From Phytomonospora endophytica (lineage in GTDB: Bacteria > Actinomycetota > Actinomycetes > Mycobacteriales > Micromonosporaceae), in NCBI RefSeq assembly GCF_014202425.1, contig NZ_JACHGT010000009.1, forward strand, positions 307,172 to 371,171: a stretch of DNA of 64,000 nucleotides, written 5' to 3'. Position 1 is the stretch's first letter. Each line of letters starts with the position of its first letter. Under the pieces are notes generated by a model. That model was not told where the DNA came from and did no database searches. It saw only the letters and a program-made list of their open reading frames with translations. A program made the translations under genes and the position numbers. Below, one piece after another: positions 18,414-26,279 of this stretch.

Positions 18414-19805
18414 CTACTCGAACTCGTGCTGCATCAGCTGCCGCGCCGCCTCGGCCAGGGAGCCCGACAGCGACGGGTAGATCGTGATCGTCTGCGCCAG
18501 CTCGCTCACCGTCAGGTGGTTCTCGACGGCCATCGCGATCGGCAGGATCAGCTCGCTGGCACGCGGTGCCACGACAACGCCGCCCACGACGAGCCCGGAG
18601 GCCGGGCGGCAGAAGAGCTTGACGAAGCCGTCGGTGTCGCCGTTCATCTTCGCGCGGGCGTTGCCTTCGAGGGGCAGCATCACCGCGCGCGCGGGGACCC
18701 GGCCGGAGTCCACATCGGCCTGGGTGGCGCCGACGGTGGCCAGCTCGGGGTCGGTGAAGACGTTCGCCGCGACCTTCTTCAGCCGCAAGGGCTGCACGGC
18801 CTCGCCGAGCGCGTGCCACATCGCGATGCGGCCCTGCATGGCCGCGACCGACGCCAGCATCAGCACGCCCGTCACGTCGCCGGCCGCGTAGACGCCCGGC
18901 ACGTTCGTGCGCGACACGCGGTCGACGGTGATGAACCCGCCCGGGCCGCGGTCGACGCCGGCCTCGGCGAGCCCGAGGTCGGCGGTGTTCGGGACCGACC
19001 CGACCGTCATCAGGGCGTGCGAGCCCTCCAGGACGCGCCCGTCGGTCAACTCGACCCGGACGCCGTCGCCGTCGCGCTTCACGCTCGCCGCACGCGCCTT
19101 CGGCAGGATCTCCATGCCGCGCTCGCGGAACACGTTCTCGATCGCCATGGCCGCGTCGGCGTCCTCGTGCGGCATGACCCGCTCGCGGCTCGACAGGAGC
19201 GTCACCTCGACGCCCATCGCCTGATAGGCCCCGGCGAACTCCGCGCCCGTCACACCCGAACCGACGACGATCAGTTTCGTCGGCAACTCGTCGAGGTCGT
19301 AGACCTGCCGCCAGGTGAGGATCCGCTCGCCGTCGGGCTGCGCGTCGCGCAGGACCCGGGGCGTGGCGCCTGTGGCCAAGAGCACGACGTCGGCCTCGAT
19401 GTCGTGCGGATCACCCTCGGCGGGCGCCACACGCACCTTGTGCTGGTGCCCGTCGGCGGCTCCGGCGAGCGCGGCGCGCCCGGCGATGAAGGACACGCCC
19501 GCCTTGACGAGCTTGGCGTGGATGTCCTCCGACTGCGCCACCGCGAGCTGTTTGACCCGCGAATGCACCGAGGACGCGTCGACGGTGATGTCGCCGGTCG
19601 ACACGCCGAGACGCGCCGAATGGCGTGCCGCGGTGACCACGCCGGACGACGCGATGAAGGTCTTGCTGGGAATACAGTCCGACAGGACGCACTCGCCGCC
19701 GGCGCCAGCCTCCTCGATCACGGTCACGTCCGCGCCGAGCTGGGCGGCGACGAGGGCCGCCTCGTACCCGGCAGGACCTCCGCCGATGATCGCTATCCGG
19801 GTCAC
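18414..19805 (-). CDS. lpdA: NAD(P)H-quinone reductase of the LpdA flavoprotein type
   Basis: GTG at 19805 (after GGAAGG) gives 463 residues. The FAD motif is RIAIIGGGPAGYEAA (residues 3-17) and the NAD(P) motif is IVVGSGVTGAEFAGAY (about 175). The second FAD motif is VPGVYAAGDVTG. The dimer-interface segment reads TITIYPSLSGSLAEAARQL, where lipoamide dehydrogenases have an essential His-Glu pair; both are missing, as in the mycobacterial quinone reductase LpdA. Unlike my recollection of that protein, the CxxxxC redox pair (GGECVLSDCIPSK) is intact. The role is probably quinone reduction and oxidative defence. Divergent from the cyclotransferase-like gene at 19880. Confidence 0.88.
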   Translation of the reverse strand: MTRIAIIGGGPAGYEAALVAAQLGADVTVIEEAGAGGECVLSDCIPSKTFIASSGVVTAARHSARLGVSTGDITVDASSVHSRVKQLAVAQSEDIHAKLVKAGVSFIAGRAALAGAADGHQHKVRVAPAEGDPHDIEADVVLLATGATPRVLRDAQPDGERILTWRQVYDLDELPTKLIVVGSGVTGAEFAGAYQAMGVEVTLLSSRERVMPHEDADAAMAIENVFRERGMEILPKARAASVKRDGDGVRVELTDGRVLEGSHALMTVGSVPNTADLGLAEAGVDRGPGGFITVDRVSRTNVPGVYAAGDVTGVLMLASVAAMQGRIAMWHALGEAVQPLRLKKVAANVFTDPELATVGATQADVDSGRVPARAVMLPLEGNARAKMNGDTDGFVKLFCRPASGLVVGGVVVAPRASELILPIAMAVENHLTVSELAQTITIYPSLSGSLAEAARQLMQHEFE

Positions 19806-19867
19806 TTCAGTACCTTCCCGCCGGTGTTGTACGCGTACAAATGCTTCCACGGCATTGTCTCTCAAGC

Positions 19868-19873
19868 TATCGT
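19868..19873 (+). promoter_or_regulatory. Leaderless -10 element
   Basis: TATCGT lies six bases before the GTG start at 19880; no Shine-Dalgarno sequence is present. Confidence 0.45.
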
Positions 19874-19879
19874 CGTACA

Positions 19880-20320
19880 GTGCCGCTGTATGCCGCGTAC
19901 GGATCAAACCTCGACCCCGGACGGATGAGGGCCACGTGCCCGCATTCGCCGCTGGTCGGCACTGGATGGCTTGAGGGCTGGCGCCTGACCTTCGCCGGTT
20001 CCGAACTGGGCTGGGAGGGCTCGCTGGCGACGGTCGTCGAATCGCCGGGAGATCGGGTCTTCTGCGCCCTCTATGACGTCGACACCGTCGACGCCGCCAC
20101 CCTCGACGAACTCGAAGGCGCGACCGGCGGCGTCTACCGCAGACTGCACGCCCAGGTCGCGACGCTCAACGGCGACGCCAACACGTGGATGTACGTGTTC
20201 GACGGGTACGAGGGCGGGCTCCCGTCGAGCTGGTACCTCGCCGAACTCGCCGCCGCCGCCGAGAAGGCCGGTGCCCCCGAGGACTACGTGGACGCGCTGA
20301 GGAAGCGGCCGACGGGCTGA
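19880..20320 (+). CDS. Gamma-glutamylcyclotransferase-like (AIG2/GGCT fold) protein
   Basis: GTG at 19880 gives 146 residues. The N-terminus PLYAAYGSNLDPGRM contains the substrate-binding YGSNL loop of the GGCT fold, and ATLDELEGATGGVYRRL carries the candidate general-acid glutamate. The family forms 5-oxoproline from gamma-glutamyl compounds or cleaves gamma-glutamylamines. In actinobacteria the physiological substrate is unclear. It lies divergent to the quinone reductase and upstream of a YbdK-type ligase, which also belongs to gamma-glutamyl chemistry, so a linked function is possible. The start rests on a leaderless -10 at 19868-19873. Confidence 0.83.
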   Translation: MPLYAAYGSNLDPGRMRATCPHSPLVGTGWLEGWRLTFAGSELGWEGSLATVVESPGDRVFCALYDVDTVDAATLDELEGATGGVYRRLHAQVATLNGDANTWMYVFDGYEGGLPSSWYLAELAAAAEKAGAPEDYVDALRKRPTG

Positions 20321-20487
20321 GATCGCGGGCGCCGGGAGCGCGCCGTCCGGCCGTCGCGCCCCGCCGCCACAGGCGGTAGTGTGGCGACATCGGACAGCTC
20401 CCGCTGGGGGCCGCGCGCCTCGTGCGCGTGCCGATCTTTGGCGTGGTGGAGCCAGGGAATCGCGTTCTGCAATCCCGATTGGCGACC

Positions 20488-21672
20488 ATGGGCACCCCTG
20501 GACACGCATCTTTCCCTCCGCCGCCGACCATGGGCGTCGAAGAGGAGTACTTCATCGTCGACCCGCGCACCCGCGCGGCCGTCCCGCACGCCGAGGCGGT
20601 CGTCGCGAACGTCGCCGACTGGGACGGCGGCTCGGTCGGCACCGAGTTCACCCGTCAGCAGATCGAGGCGCGCACGGCGCCGTTCACGTCCCTCGGCGAG
20701 CTCGCCGGGCAGATCCGGCGCATGCGGCGGGTGGCGGTCGCCGCGGCCCGCGCGGAGGGCCTGCGGGTCGCCGCGACGGGCACGCCGATCCTCGGCGACG
20801 TGATCCCGCCGCCGATCGCCGACGTCCCGCGCTACCGCGAGACCACGGAGATGTTCCGTGCCCTGCAGGACGGCCAGAACATCTGCGCCTGCCACGTCCA
20901 CGTGCACGTCCCGGATCGCGCCACGGCGATCCTGGCGGGCAACCATGTGCGGCCCTGGCTGCCGGTCCTGCTGTCGATGACCGGGAACTCGCCGTACCTG
21001 GCCGGGCGCGACACGGGTTACGCGAGCTGGCGGACCCTGTCGTGGAGCGGCTGGCCGGTGGCCGGGCCCCCGCCGTTCTTCGGTTCGCTGGGGCATTTCG
21101 AGGACGTCGTTGGCACCCTGCTGGAGGCGGGCGCGCTGAAGGACCGGCGCTCGATCTTCTGGGACGTGCGGCCTTCGGCCCACCTGCCGACGCTGGAGAT
21201 CCGGGTCGCCGACGTCGCGTCGGCCTACAAGGAGACGGTGCTGTTCGCCGCGCTGGTCCGCGCGCTCGTCGTGCTGGGAGTGCAGGCGGTCGGCGAGGGC
21301 GACAAGGGGCCGCGGGTGCCCGCCGAGCTGCTGCGGGCCGCGCAGTGGCGGGCCGCCCGCGACGGCATCGAGGGCCAGGGCCTCGACGTCCGCAGTGGAC
21401 GACTGCGTCCGGCCGTCATGCTGGTCGACGCGCTGCTCGCGCACGTCCGCCCGCTGCTGGAGGCGTGGGGCGAGTACGACACGGTCGAGCGGCTGTGGGG
21501 GATGCTGCGGGCCGACGGGAGCGGCGCGGCCCGACAGCGCGCCGACTACGCCCGGCGCGGGCGGCTCACCGATGTCGTCGACGGTCTCATCGAACGCTCC
21601 GACCCCGATCCGCGGCCGGGGGAACGGGAGCACAGCGGCGGCGAGATGGTCGCCCTGACGATCGACAACTGA
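20488..21672 (+). CDS. YbdK-type carboxylate-amine ligase (glutamate-cysteine ligase 2 family)
   Basis: Residues from GVEEEYFIVD to the end match the YbdK/GCS2 family. These ATP-grasp-like ligases have weak gamma-glutamylcysteine synthetase activity. The conserved parts are GVEEEY (metal and ATP binding), GGSVGTEFTRQQIEA, ATGTPILGD, and the His-rich ICACHVHVHVPD near the active site. The start is uncertain: ATG 20488 (394 residues) is given, GTG 20422 and ATG 20530 remain possible, and none has a strong ribosome-binding site. A TAGTGT near 20376 could be the promoter. In some actinobacteria related enzymes help make ergothioneine precursors, but no egt genes are seen here. Confidence 0.85.
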   Translation: MGTPGHASFPPPPTMGVEEEYFIVDPRTRAAVPHAEAVVANVADWDGGSVGTEFTRQQIEARTAPFTSLGELAGQIRRMRRVAVAAARAEGLRVAATGTPILGDVIPPPIADVPRYRETTEMFRALQDGQNICACHVHVHVPDRATAILAGNHVRPWLPVLLSMTGNSPYLAGRDTGYASWRTLSWSGWPVAGPPPFFGSLGHFEDVVGTLLEAGALKDRRSIFWDVRPSAHLPTLEIRVADVASAYKETVLFAALVRALVVLGVQAVGEGDKGPRVPAELLRAAQWRAARDGIEGQGLDVRSGRLRPAVMLVDALLAHVRPLLEAWGEYDTVERLWGMLRADGSGAARQRADYARRGRLTDVVDGLIERSDPDPRPGEREHSGGEMVALTIDN

Positions 21673-21707
21673 CTTGCAAAGCAGACTTGCAAGTCTGCTT
21701 TGCAAGT
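21672..21707. promoter_or_regulatory. Perfect 36-bp palindromic operator
   Basis: The half-site ACTTGCAAAGCAGACTTG is followed by its exact reverse complement. The motif TTGCAA occurs three times within it. The palindrome begins in the stop codon of the ligase gene and covers the -35 and spacer of the downstream promoter. It is almost certainly the binding site of the ArsR-like repressor encoded next to it. Confidence 0.85.
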
Positions 21708-21715
21708 CCTAGTCT
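21687..21715 (+). promoter_or_regulatory. Promoter of the ArsR-like gene (leaderless)
   Basis: TTGCAA (21687-21692), a 17-base spacer and TAGTCT (21710-21715) form a good -35/-10 pair. The GTG start at 21722 lies six bases further, so the transcript should be leaderless. The -35 is at the centre of the operator. Confidence 0.7.
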
Positions 21716-21721
21716 GTTGGT

Positions 21722-22303
21722 GTGCCAGAGAAGCCGCCACCGCAGGAGATCACCGACCCCGAGGCCCTCCGCCTCATGGCGCACCCCCTGCGGCACCGCA
21801 TCGAGCACGAACTGCGCAAAGGCCCGGTCAACTCCGCCAAACTCGCCGCCGCCCTCGGCCTGAGCACCGGACTGGCCAGCTACCACCTGCGCCGCCTCGC
21901 CCGCTACGGCTTCGTCGAAGAGGCACCCGAACTCGCCAAAGGCCGCGAACGCTGGTTCCGCGCCGTCCCCGGCGACCGCCGCGTCCCACCGCACAGCAGG
22001 CAGAGCGGCCCGATCCGCGCCGTCGTCGACGAACTCGCCCGCCGCGAGTTCGCCGACGAGCTGGAGGGCTTCGACCGCTTCCAGCGCGGCCGCGACGACC
22101 TCGACGGCTGGTCGGACTCACTGGCCTACTCCCGCTCGACGGTCCGCATGACGCCCGCCGAGCTCGCCGAGTTCCAGGAGGAGTACATCCGCCTCCTCTA
22201 CCGCTACAAACGCGCCCCCGCCGACACCCCGGAGGGGGCGCTCGACGTGCACACGCGTTTCATCGCGTTCCCGATCATCGAGGAGGACGACACCGGCCAC
22301 TGA
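21722..22303 (+). CDS. ArsR-like winged-helix transcriptional regulator
   Basis: A 193-residue protein. Its N-terminal winged helix-turn-helix has the ArsR/HTH_20 pattern: DPEALRLMAHPLRHRIEHEL, then NSAKLAAALGLSTGLASYHL (recognition helix TGLASYHLRRL), then the wing FVEEAPELAKGRERWFRAV. The C-terminal half is acidic and probably mediates dimerisation or ligand sensing; no metal-binding cysteines are present, so it is not a classical metal sensor. It sits directly behind a perfect 36-bp palindrome overlapping its own promoter, the hallmark of autorepression. The alpha/beta hydrolase gene 108 bases downstream is the likely co-transcribed target. Confidence 0.9.
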   Translation: MPEKPPPQEITDPEALRLMAHPLRHRIEHELRKGPVNSAKLAAALGLSTGLASYHLRRLARYGFVEEAPELAKGRERWFRAVPGDRRVPPHSRQSGPIRAVVDELARREFADELEGFDRFQRGRDDLDGWSDSLAYSRSTVRMTPAELAEFQEEYIRLLYRYKRAPADTPEGALDVHTRFIAFPIIEEDDTGH

Positions 22304-22411
22304 GCACGCGGAACCGGGCCGTCGAGCGGCAACTCGACGACCCGGCGAGGAAGCACACGCACGCCCATCAGGGCGCTCCTGCACGCGCACGTTCCCGAAA
22401 GGACCCTATCC

Positions 22412-23803
22412 GTGCCGCACCCTGCCCGGAAAACGACATGGCCGCTGCTCGCGGCCCTCGCCGCCGCGCTGCTGGCCTTCCCGGCCCGTGCCGACGCCGC
22501 CGCGACCGACCTCGACTTCACCGGCTCCGGAGGCGTGACCCTCCACGCCACCGTCGTCTCGCCCGACACCCCCGGCCCTCACCCGGCGATGGTCATGCTG
22601 CCCGGCGCCGGACCGGTCACCCGCGCCGAACTCGCCGAGGAGGCGGCGGCCTTCGCCCGGCTCGGCGTCGTGGTCCTCACCTACGGCAAACGGCCCGACT
22701 ACGACCTCTTCCACCGCGACTACACCGTCCTGGCCGACGACGCCCTCGCCGCCCACGCGCTCCTGCGCGCACAGCCCGGCGTCGACCCCGCGCGCACCGG
22801 AGTGTGGGGACTGTCGGAAGGCGCCTGGGCCGCGCCGATCGCGGCGGCGACGTCGTCCGACGTGGCCTTCGTGGTCGTCGCCGGCGCCGTCGGCGTCACC
22901 CCCGCCAGGCAGACCGCCTGGGCCTACCGCCAGTACCTGCGCCACCAGGGCGTGCGCGGATCCCTCGCGGACATGCTCCCCGAGACCGCGCTGCCCTTCG
23001 GCGCGGCCAGCGGCCTGTTCGGCGAAGTCGGCCACGATCCCCTCCCCACCTGGCGGCGGGTCCGGCAGCCCGTCCTGGCCGTCTGGGGCGAACTCGACCG
23101 CGAAGCCGTGCCCGCCGAGAGCGCCCCGGCCATCGCCGGAGCGCTCGCCGAGGGCGGCGGCACCTCCTGCACGATCGCGTTCCTGCCGGGCGTGCGGCAC
23201 AACCTCGGCGCGACCTTCGACGACGGCTTCGACCGCCCGGACGCACTGCCCGCCGCCTACGGCGAGCTGGAGGCGGCCTGGATCCACGGCCTCGCCGACG
23301 GTCCGCCGCCGAGTTCGGCGGCGCCGTTCACCGGGGCGACCGAGCCGAGCCGGGCCGTCGAGGAGCCGGGTGGACTGAACACGCCGTGGGTGCAGATGGC
23401 CGCGTACCTGCTGATGCTGCTGGTGTACCTGGCCTACCCGGTGACCGCGCTGGTCCAGCGGGCGCGCGGCCGTCGCGGGAAACCCGCGGTGGCGGCCCGC
23501 ACGACGCGGCTCGCGGTCGGGCTGGGTACGGCGACGCTGGCCGGTTTCCTCGGTTACCTGGGTTTCCTGGTCGTCACGGCCGCCAACCTCGCCGGACCGG
23601 TCGTCCTCGGGCAGCCCGTGCCGTGGTGGATCCTCCAGGGTCTGGCACTGGCGACGGTCATCGCGACGGGTGCCGCGGCCGTCCTCGGCCTACGCGGGCG
23701 GGAAACCCTGCGCGGGACGCATCGGGTGCGGCTGTGGACGGTCGTTGCGGCGGGAGCGGTGTTCGTGCCGTGGACCGCGCACTGGGGGCTGTTGCTGCCC
23801 TGA
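22412..23803 (+). CDS. Exported alpha/beta hydrolase with four C-terminal membrane helices
   Basis: GTG at 22412 follows GAAAGGA and gives 463 residues. A signal peptide (LLAALAAALLAFPARADA) precedes an alpha/beta-hydrolase domain: oxyanion region MLPGAGPVTR, nucleophile elbow GLSEGAW (Ser), acid in WGELDREAVP, and His in PGVRHNLG. From about residue 325 four hydrophobic helices follow (AAYLLMLLVYLAYPVTALVQ and three more), so the enzyme domain should be tethered outside the membrane. Fusion of a dienelactone-hydrolase-like domain to a four-helix membrane module is unusual. It follows the ArsR-like gene and is presumably induced when that repressor lets go. The substrate is unknown. Confidence 0.85.
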   Translation: MPHPARKTTWPLLAALAAALLAFPARADAAATDLDFTGSGGVTLHATVVSPDTPGPHPAMVMLPGAGPVTRAELAEEAAAFARLGVVVLTYGKRPDYDLFHRDYTVLADDALAAHALLRAQPGVDPARTGVWGLSEGAWAAPIAAATSSDVAFVVVAGAVGVTPARQTAWAYRQYLRHQGVRGSLADMLPETALPFGAASGLFGEVGHDPLPTWRRVRQPVLAVWGELDREAVPAESAPAIAGALAEGGGTSCTIAFLPGVRHNLGATFDDGFDRPDALPAAYGELEAAWIHGLADGPPPSSAAPFTGATEPSRAVEEPGGLNTPWVQMAAYLLMLLVYLAYPVTALVQRARGRRGKPAVAARTTRLAVGLGTATLAGFLGYLGFLVVTAANLAGPVVLGQPVPWWILQGLALATVIATGAAAVLGLRGRETLRGTHRVRLWTVVAAGAVFVPWTAHWGLLLP

Positions 23804-23909
23804 CGGGCGGCCCCGCCGAAATCATCCGCGATCTCCCCTAACCCACGCGAAACAACGCACAAGCTGTCCGTCGCGGTGTACACGTCTACCCGCACACTCA
23901 AGAGGTATC

Positions 23910-23948
23910 CCCGGATGCGTGCCGAGCATCGACCTCCACGCATCCGGG
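23910..23948. terminator. 12-bp perfect inverted repeat between convergent genes
   Basis: CCCGGATGCGTG (23910-23921) and CACGCATCCGGG (23937-23948) enclose a 15-base loop. The element sits in the gap between the ends of the hydrolase and the ALDH-like gene, so it could stop transcription in both directions. Confidence 0.55.
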
Positions 23949-23978
23949 TGAATCATCTCCGGCCCACGAAATCCGCGA

Positions 23979-24851
23979 CTATCCCGCCGCCGGATGCCAG
24001 ACCGTCTTGATCTCGGTCCACGCGCGCAGGCGCTTGATGCCCGGCTCGGCCGTCCAGTCGTTCTCCGCCCGGCGCAGGACCCGCTTGAGGTTTCCCGCGG
24101 CCGCGACTTCGAGGGAGCGGGCCAGCTCGTCGTCGTCGACACCGGTCAGGTCCACACCGTTGACGTCGGCGTGCGAGGCCAGGTGCGGCGCGAGCTCGGC
24201 GACGTGTCCGGTGAGGAGGTTGACCACACCGCCCGGCAGGTCGGAGGTGGCGAGCACCTCCCCCAGCGTCACGGCGGGCAGCGGACGCTCCGAGGCGGCC
24301 ACGACGACGGTCGTGTTACCCGTCGCGATCGCGGGCGCGATGACGCTGACCAGGCCCAGCAGCGAGGAGTCCTGCGGCGCCAGGACCCCGACGACGCCGG
24401 TCGGTTCCGGGCTGGACAGGTTGAAGTACGGGCCCGCGACGGGGTTCCCCCCACCGAGGACCTGCGGGATCTTGTCGGCCCAGCCCGCGTACCAGACCCA
24501 GCGGTCCACCGCGGCGTCCACGGCCGCCTCGGCGGCCTTGCGGGTCCCGCCCTCGGCGGTGCGGACCTCGTCGGCGAACTGCGCGCGGCGGCCTTCGAGC
24601 ATCTCGGCGACCCGGTACAGGATCTGCCCGCGCAGGTAGGCCGTCGCACCCGCCCAGCCCGGCTGGGCCTTACGGGCGGCGACCACGGCGTCGCGGACGT
24701 CCTTGCGGGACGCGCGGGAGGCGTTGGCGAGGACGGCACCGTCGGACCCGGTCACCTGGTAGGACCTCCCGGACTCGCTGCGCGGGAACTTCCCGCCCAC
24801 GTAGAGCTTGTAGGTCTTGCGCACGGCCAGGCGCTTGGCTTCGTCAGACAT
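23979..24851 (-). CDS. Truncated aldehyde dehydrogenase-like protein without catalytic domain
   Basis: A 290-residue protein that aligns with the N-terminal, NAD-binding part of aldehyde dehydrogenases (YKLYVGGKFPRSESGRSYQV, RGQILYRVAEMLEGRR, VGVLAPQDSSLLGLVSVIAP, DLPGGVVNLLTGH). It stops before the catalytic cysteine; both the ELGG glutamate motif and the Cys motif are absent. The end TEIKTVWHP resembles the end of a shortened paralogue, not a random break, and the reading frame is clean. The gene overlaps the full-length ALDH gene by eight bases in the same operon. It probably acts as a structural or regulatory partner of that enzyme (inference). Confidence 0.83.
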   Translation of the reverse strand: MSDEAKRLAVRKTYKLYVGGKFPRSESGRSYQVTGSDGAVLANASRASRKDVRDAVVAARKAQPGWAGATAYLRGQILYRVAEMLEGRRAQFADEVRTAEGGTRKAAEAAVDAAVDRWVWYAGWADKIPQVLGGGNPVAGPYFNLSSPEPTGVVGVLAPQDSSLLGLVSVIAPAIATGNTTVVVAASERPLPAVTLGEVLATSDLPGGVVNLLTGHVAELAPHLASHADVNGVDLTGVDDDELARSLEVAAAGNLKRVLRRAENDWTAEPGIKRLRAWTEIKTVWHPAAG

Positions 24852-26277
24852 CGAGGTACGCCTCCAGACCGTGCCGGCCGCCCTCGCGGCCGTACCCGGA
24901 TTCCTTGTAGCCGCCGAAGGGCGAGGTCGGGTCGAACTTGTTGAAGGTGTTGGCCCAGACCACGCCCGCGCGCAGCCGGTCGGCCATCCACAGGATCCGT
25001 GAACCCTTCTCCGTCCACACCCCGGCCGACAGCCCGTAGGGCGTGTTGTTGGCCTTGGCGACGGCCTCCTCGGGCGTGCGGAAGGTCAGCACCGACAGCA
25101 CCGGCCCGAAGATCTCCTCACGCGCGATGCGATGCGACTGGGAGACCCCGGTGAAGATCGTCGGCGCGAACCAGAAGCCACGCTCCGGCAGCTCGCAGGG
25201 CGCGGTGTAGCGCTCGCCGCCCTCGGCCTCGCCGATCTCCGACAGGGCACGGATGCGCTCCAGCTGCTCGGCGGAGTTGATGGCGCCGACGTCGGTGTTC
25301 TTGTCGAGCGGGTCGCCGACCCGCAGGGTGCCCATGCGGCGGCGCAGCCGCGCGAGGAAGTCCTCGGCGACCGACTCCTGCAGCAGCAGCCGCGAACCGG
25401 CGCAGCACACGTGTCCCTGGTTGAAGAAGATCCCGTTGACGACGCCTTCGACGGCCTGGTCGATCGCGGCGTCGTCGAAGACGATGTTGGCGGCCTTCCC
25501 GCCCAGTTCCAGGGTGAGCTTCTTGCGGGTCCCCGCGACCGACTCGGCGATGCGGCGCCCGACCTCGGTCGAACCGGTGAAGGCGACCTTGTTGACGTCG
25601 GGGTGGTTGACCAGGGCCGCGCCGGTCTCACCGGCGCCGGTCAGGATGTTGACCACGCCCGGGGGCAGGTCCGCCTGCCGGCAGATCTCGGCGAACAGCA
25701 GCGCCGTCAGCGGCGTCGTCTCGGCCGGCTTGAGCACCACGGTGTTCCCGCAGGCCAGCGCAGGCGCGATCTTCCAGGCCAGCATCAGCAGCGGGAAGTT
25801 CCACGGGATGACCTGACCGGCCACGCCCAGCGGCCGCGGGTTCGGGCCGAGCCCGGCGTAGCCGAGCTTGTCGGCCCACCCCGCGTAGTAGAAGAAGTGC
25901 GCGGCGACGAGGGGGATGTCGACGTCGCGCGACTCGCGGATCGGCTTGCCGTTGTCGAGGGACTCCAGGACGGCGAGCTCACGGCCGCGCTCCTGGATGA
26001 TGCGGGCGATGCGGTACAGGTACTTCGCGCGCTCGCGGCCCGGCATCGGGCCCCACACCTTGTCGTAGGCGGCGCGGGCGGCGGCGACGGCGGCGTCCAC
26101 GTCGGCGTCGGTGGCGCAGGCGACCTCGGCGAGGGTCTCCTCGGTGGCGGGGTTGATCGTCTTGAAGGCCTCGCCCTTGCCGTCGGTCCACTCGCCGTTG
26201 ACGAACAGGCCGTAGGAGGGCTTGATGTCGACGATGTCGCGCGACTCGGGCGCGGGGGCGTACTCGAAGATCGACAT
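24844..26277 (-). CDS. Aldehyde dehydrogenase (NAD-dependent)
   Basis: A 477-residue ALDH with all catalytic features: VIPWNFPLLMLAWKIAPAL (cofactor binding), GSTEVGRRI, general-base Glu in LTLELGGKAANIVFDDA (about residue 255), nucleophile in FNQGHVCCAGSRLLLQ (about 290), and EEIFGPVLSVLTF. It lies between deoC (two bases upstream) and the truncated ALDH-like gene (eight-base overlap). DeoC releases acetaldehyde from deoxyribose 5-phosphate; the context suggests this enzyme oxidises that acetaldehyde toward acetate. The assignment to acetaldehyde is inference. Confidence 0.92.
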   Translation of the reverse strand: MSIFEYAPAPESRDIVDIKPSYGLFVNGEWTDGKGEAFKTINPATEETLAEVACATDADVDAAVAAARAAYDKVWGPMPGRERAKYLYRIARIIQERGRELAVLESLDNGKPIRESRDVDIPLVAAHFFYYAGWADKLGYAGLGPNPRPLGVAGQVIPWNFPLLMLAWKIAPALACGNTVVLKPAETTPLTALLFAEICRQADLPPGVVNILTGAGETGAALVNHPDVNKVAFTGSTEVGRRIAESVAGTRKKLTLELGGKAANIVFDDAAIDQAVEGVVNGIFFNQGHVCCAGSRLLLQESVAEDFLARLRRRMGTLRVGDPLDKNTDVGAINSAEQLERIRALSEIGEAEGGERYTAPCELPERGFWFAPTIFTGVSQSHRIAREEIFGPVLSVLTFRTPEEAVAKANNTPYGLSAGVWTEKGSRILWMADRLRAGVVWANTFNKFDPTSPFGGYKESGYGREGGRHGLEAYLDV

Positions 26278-26279
26278 GG

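Noticed and set aside
16905..19928. A 1007-codon plus-strand frame
   Set aside because: Antisense to the DUF4349 lipoprotein and quinone reductase genes; no family motif.
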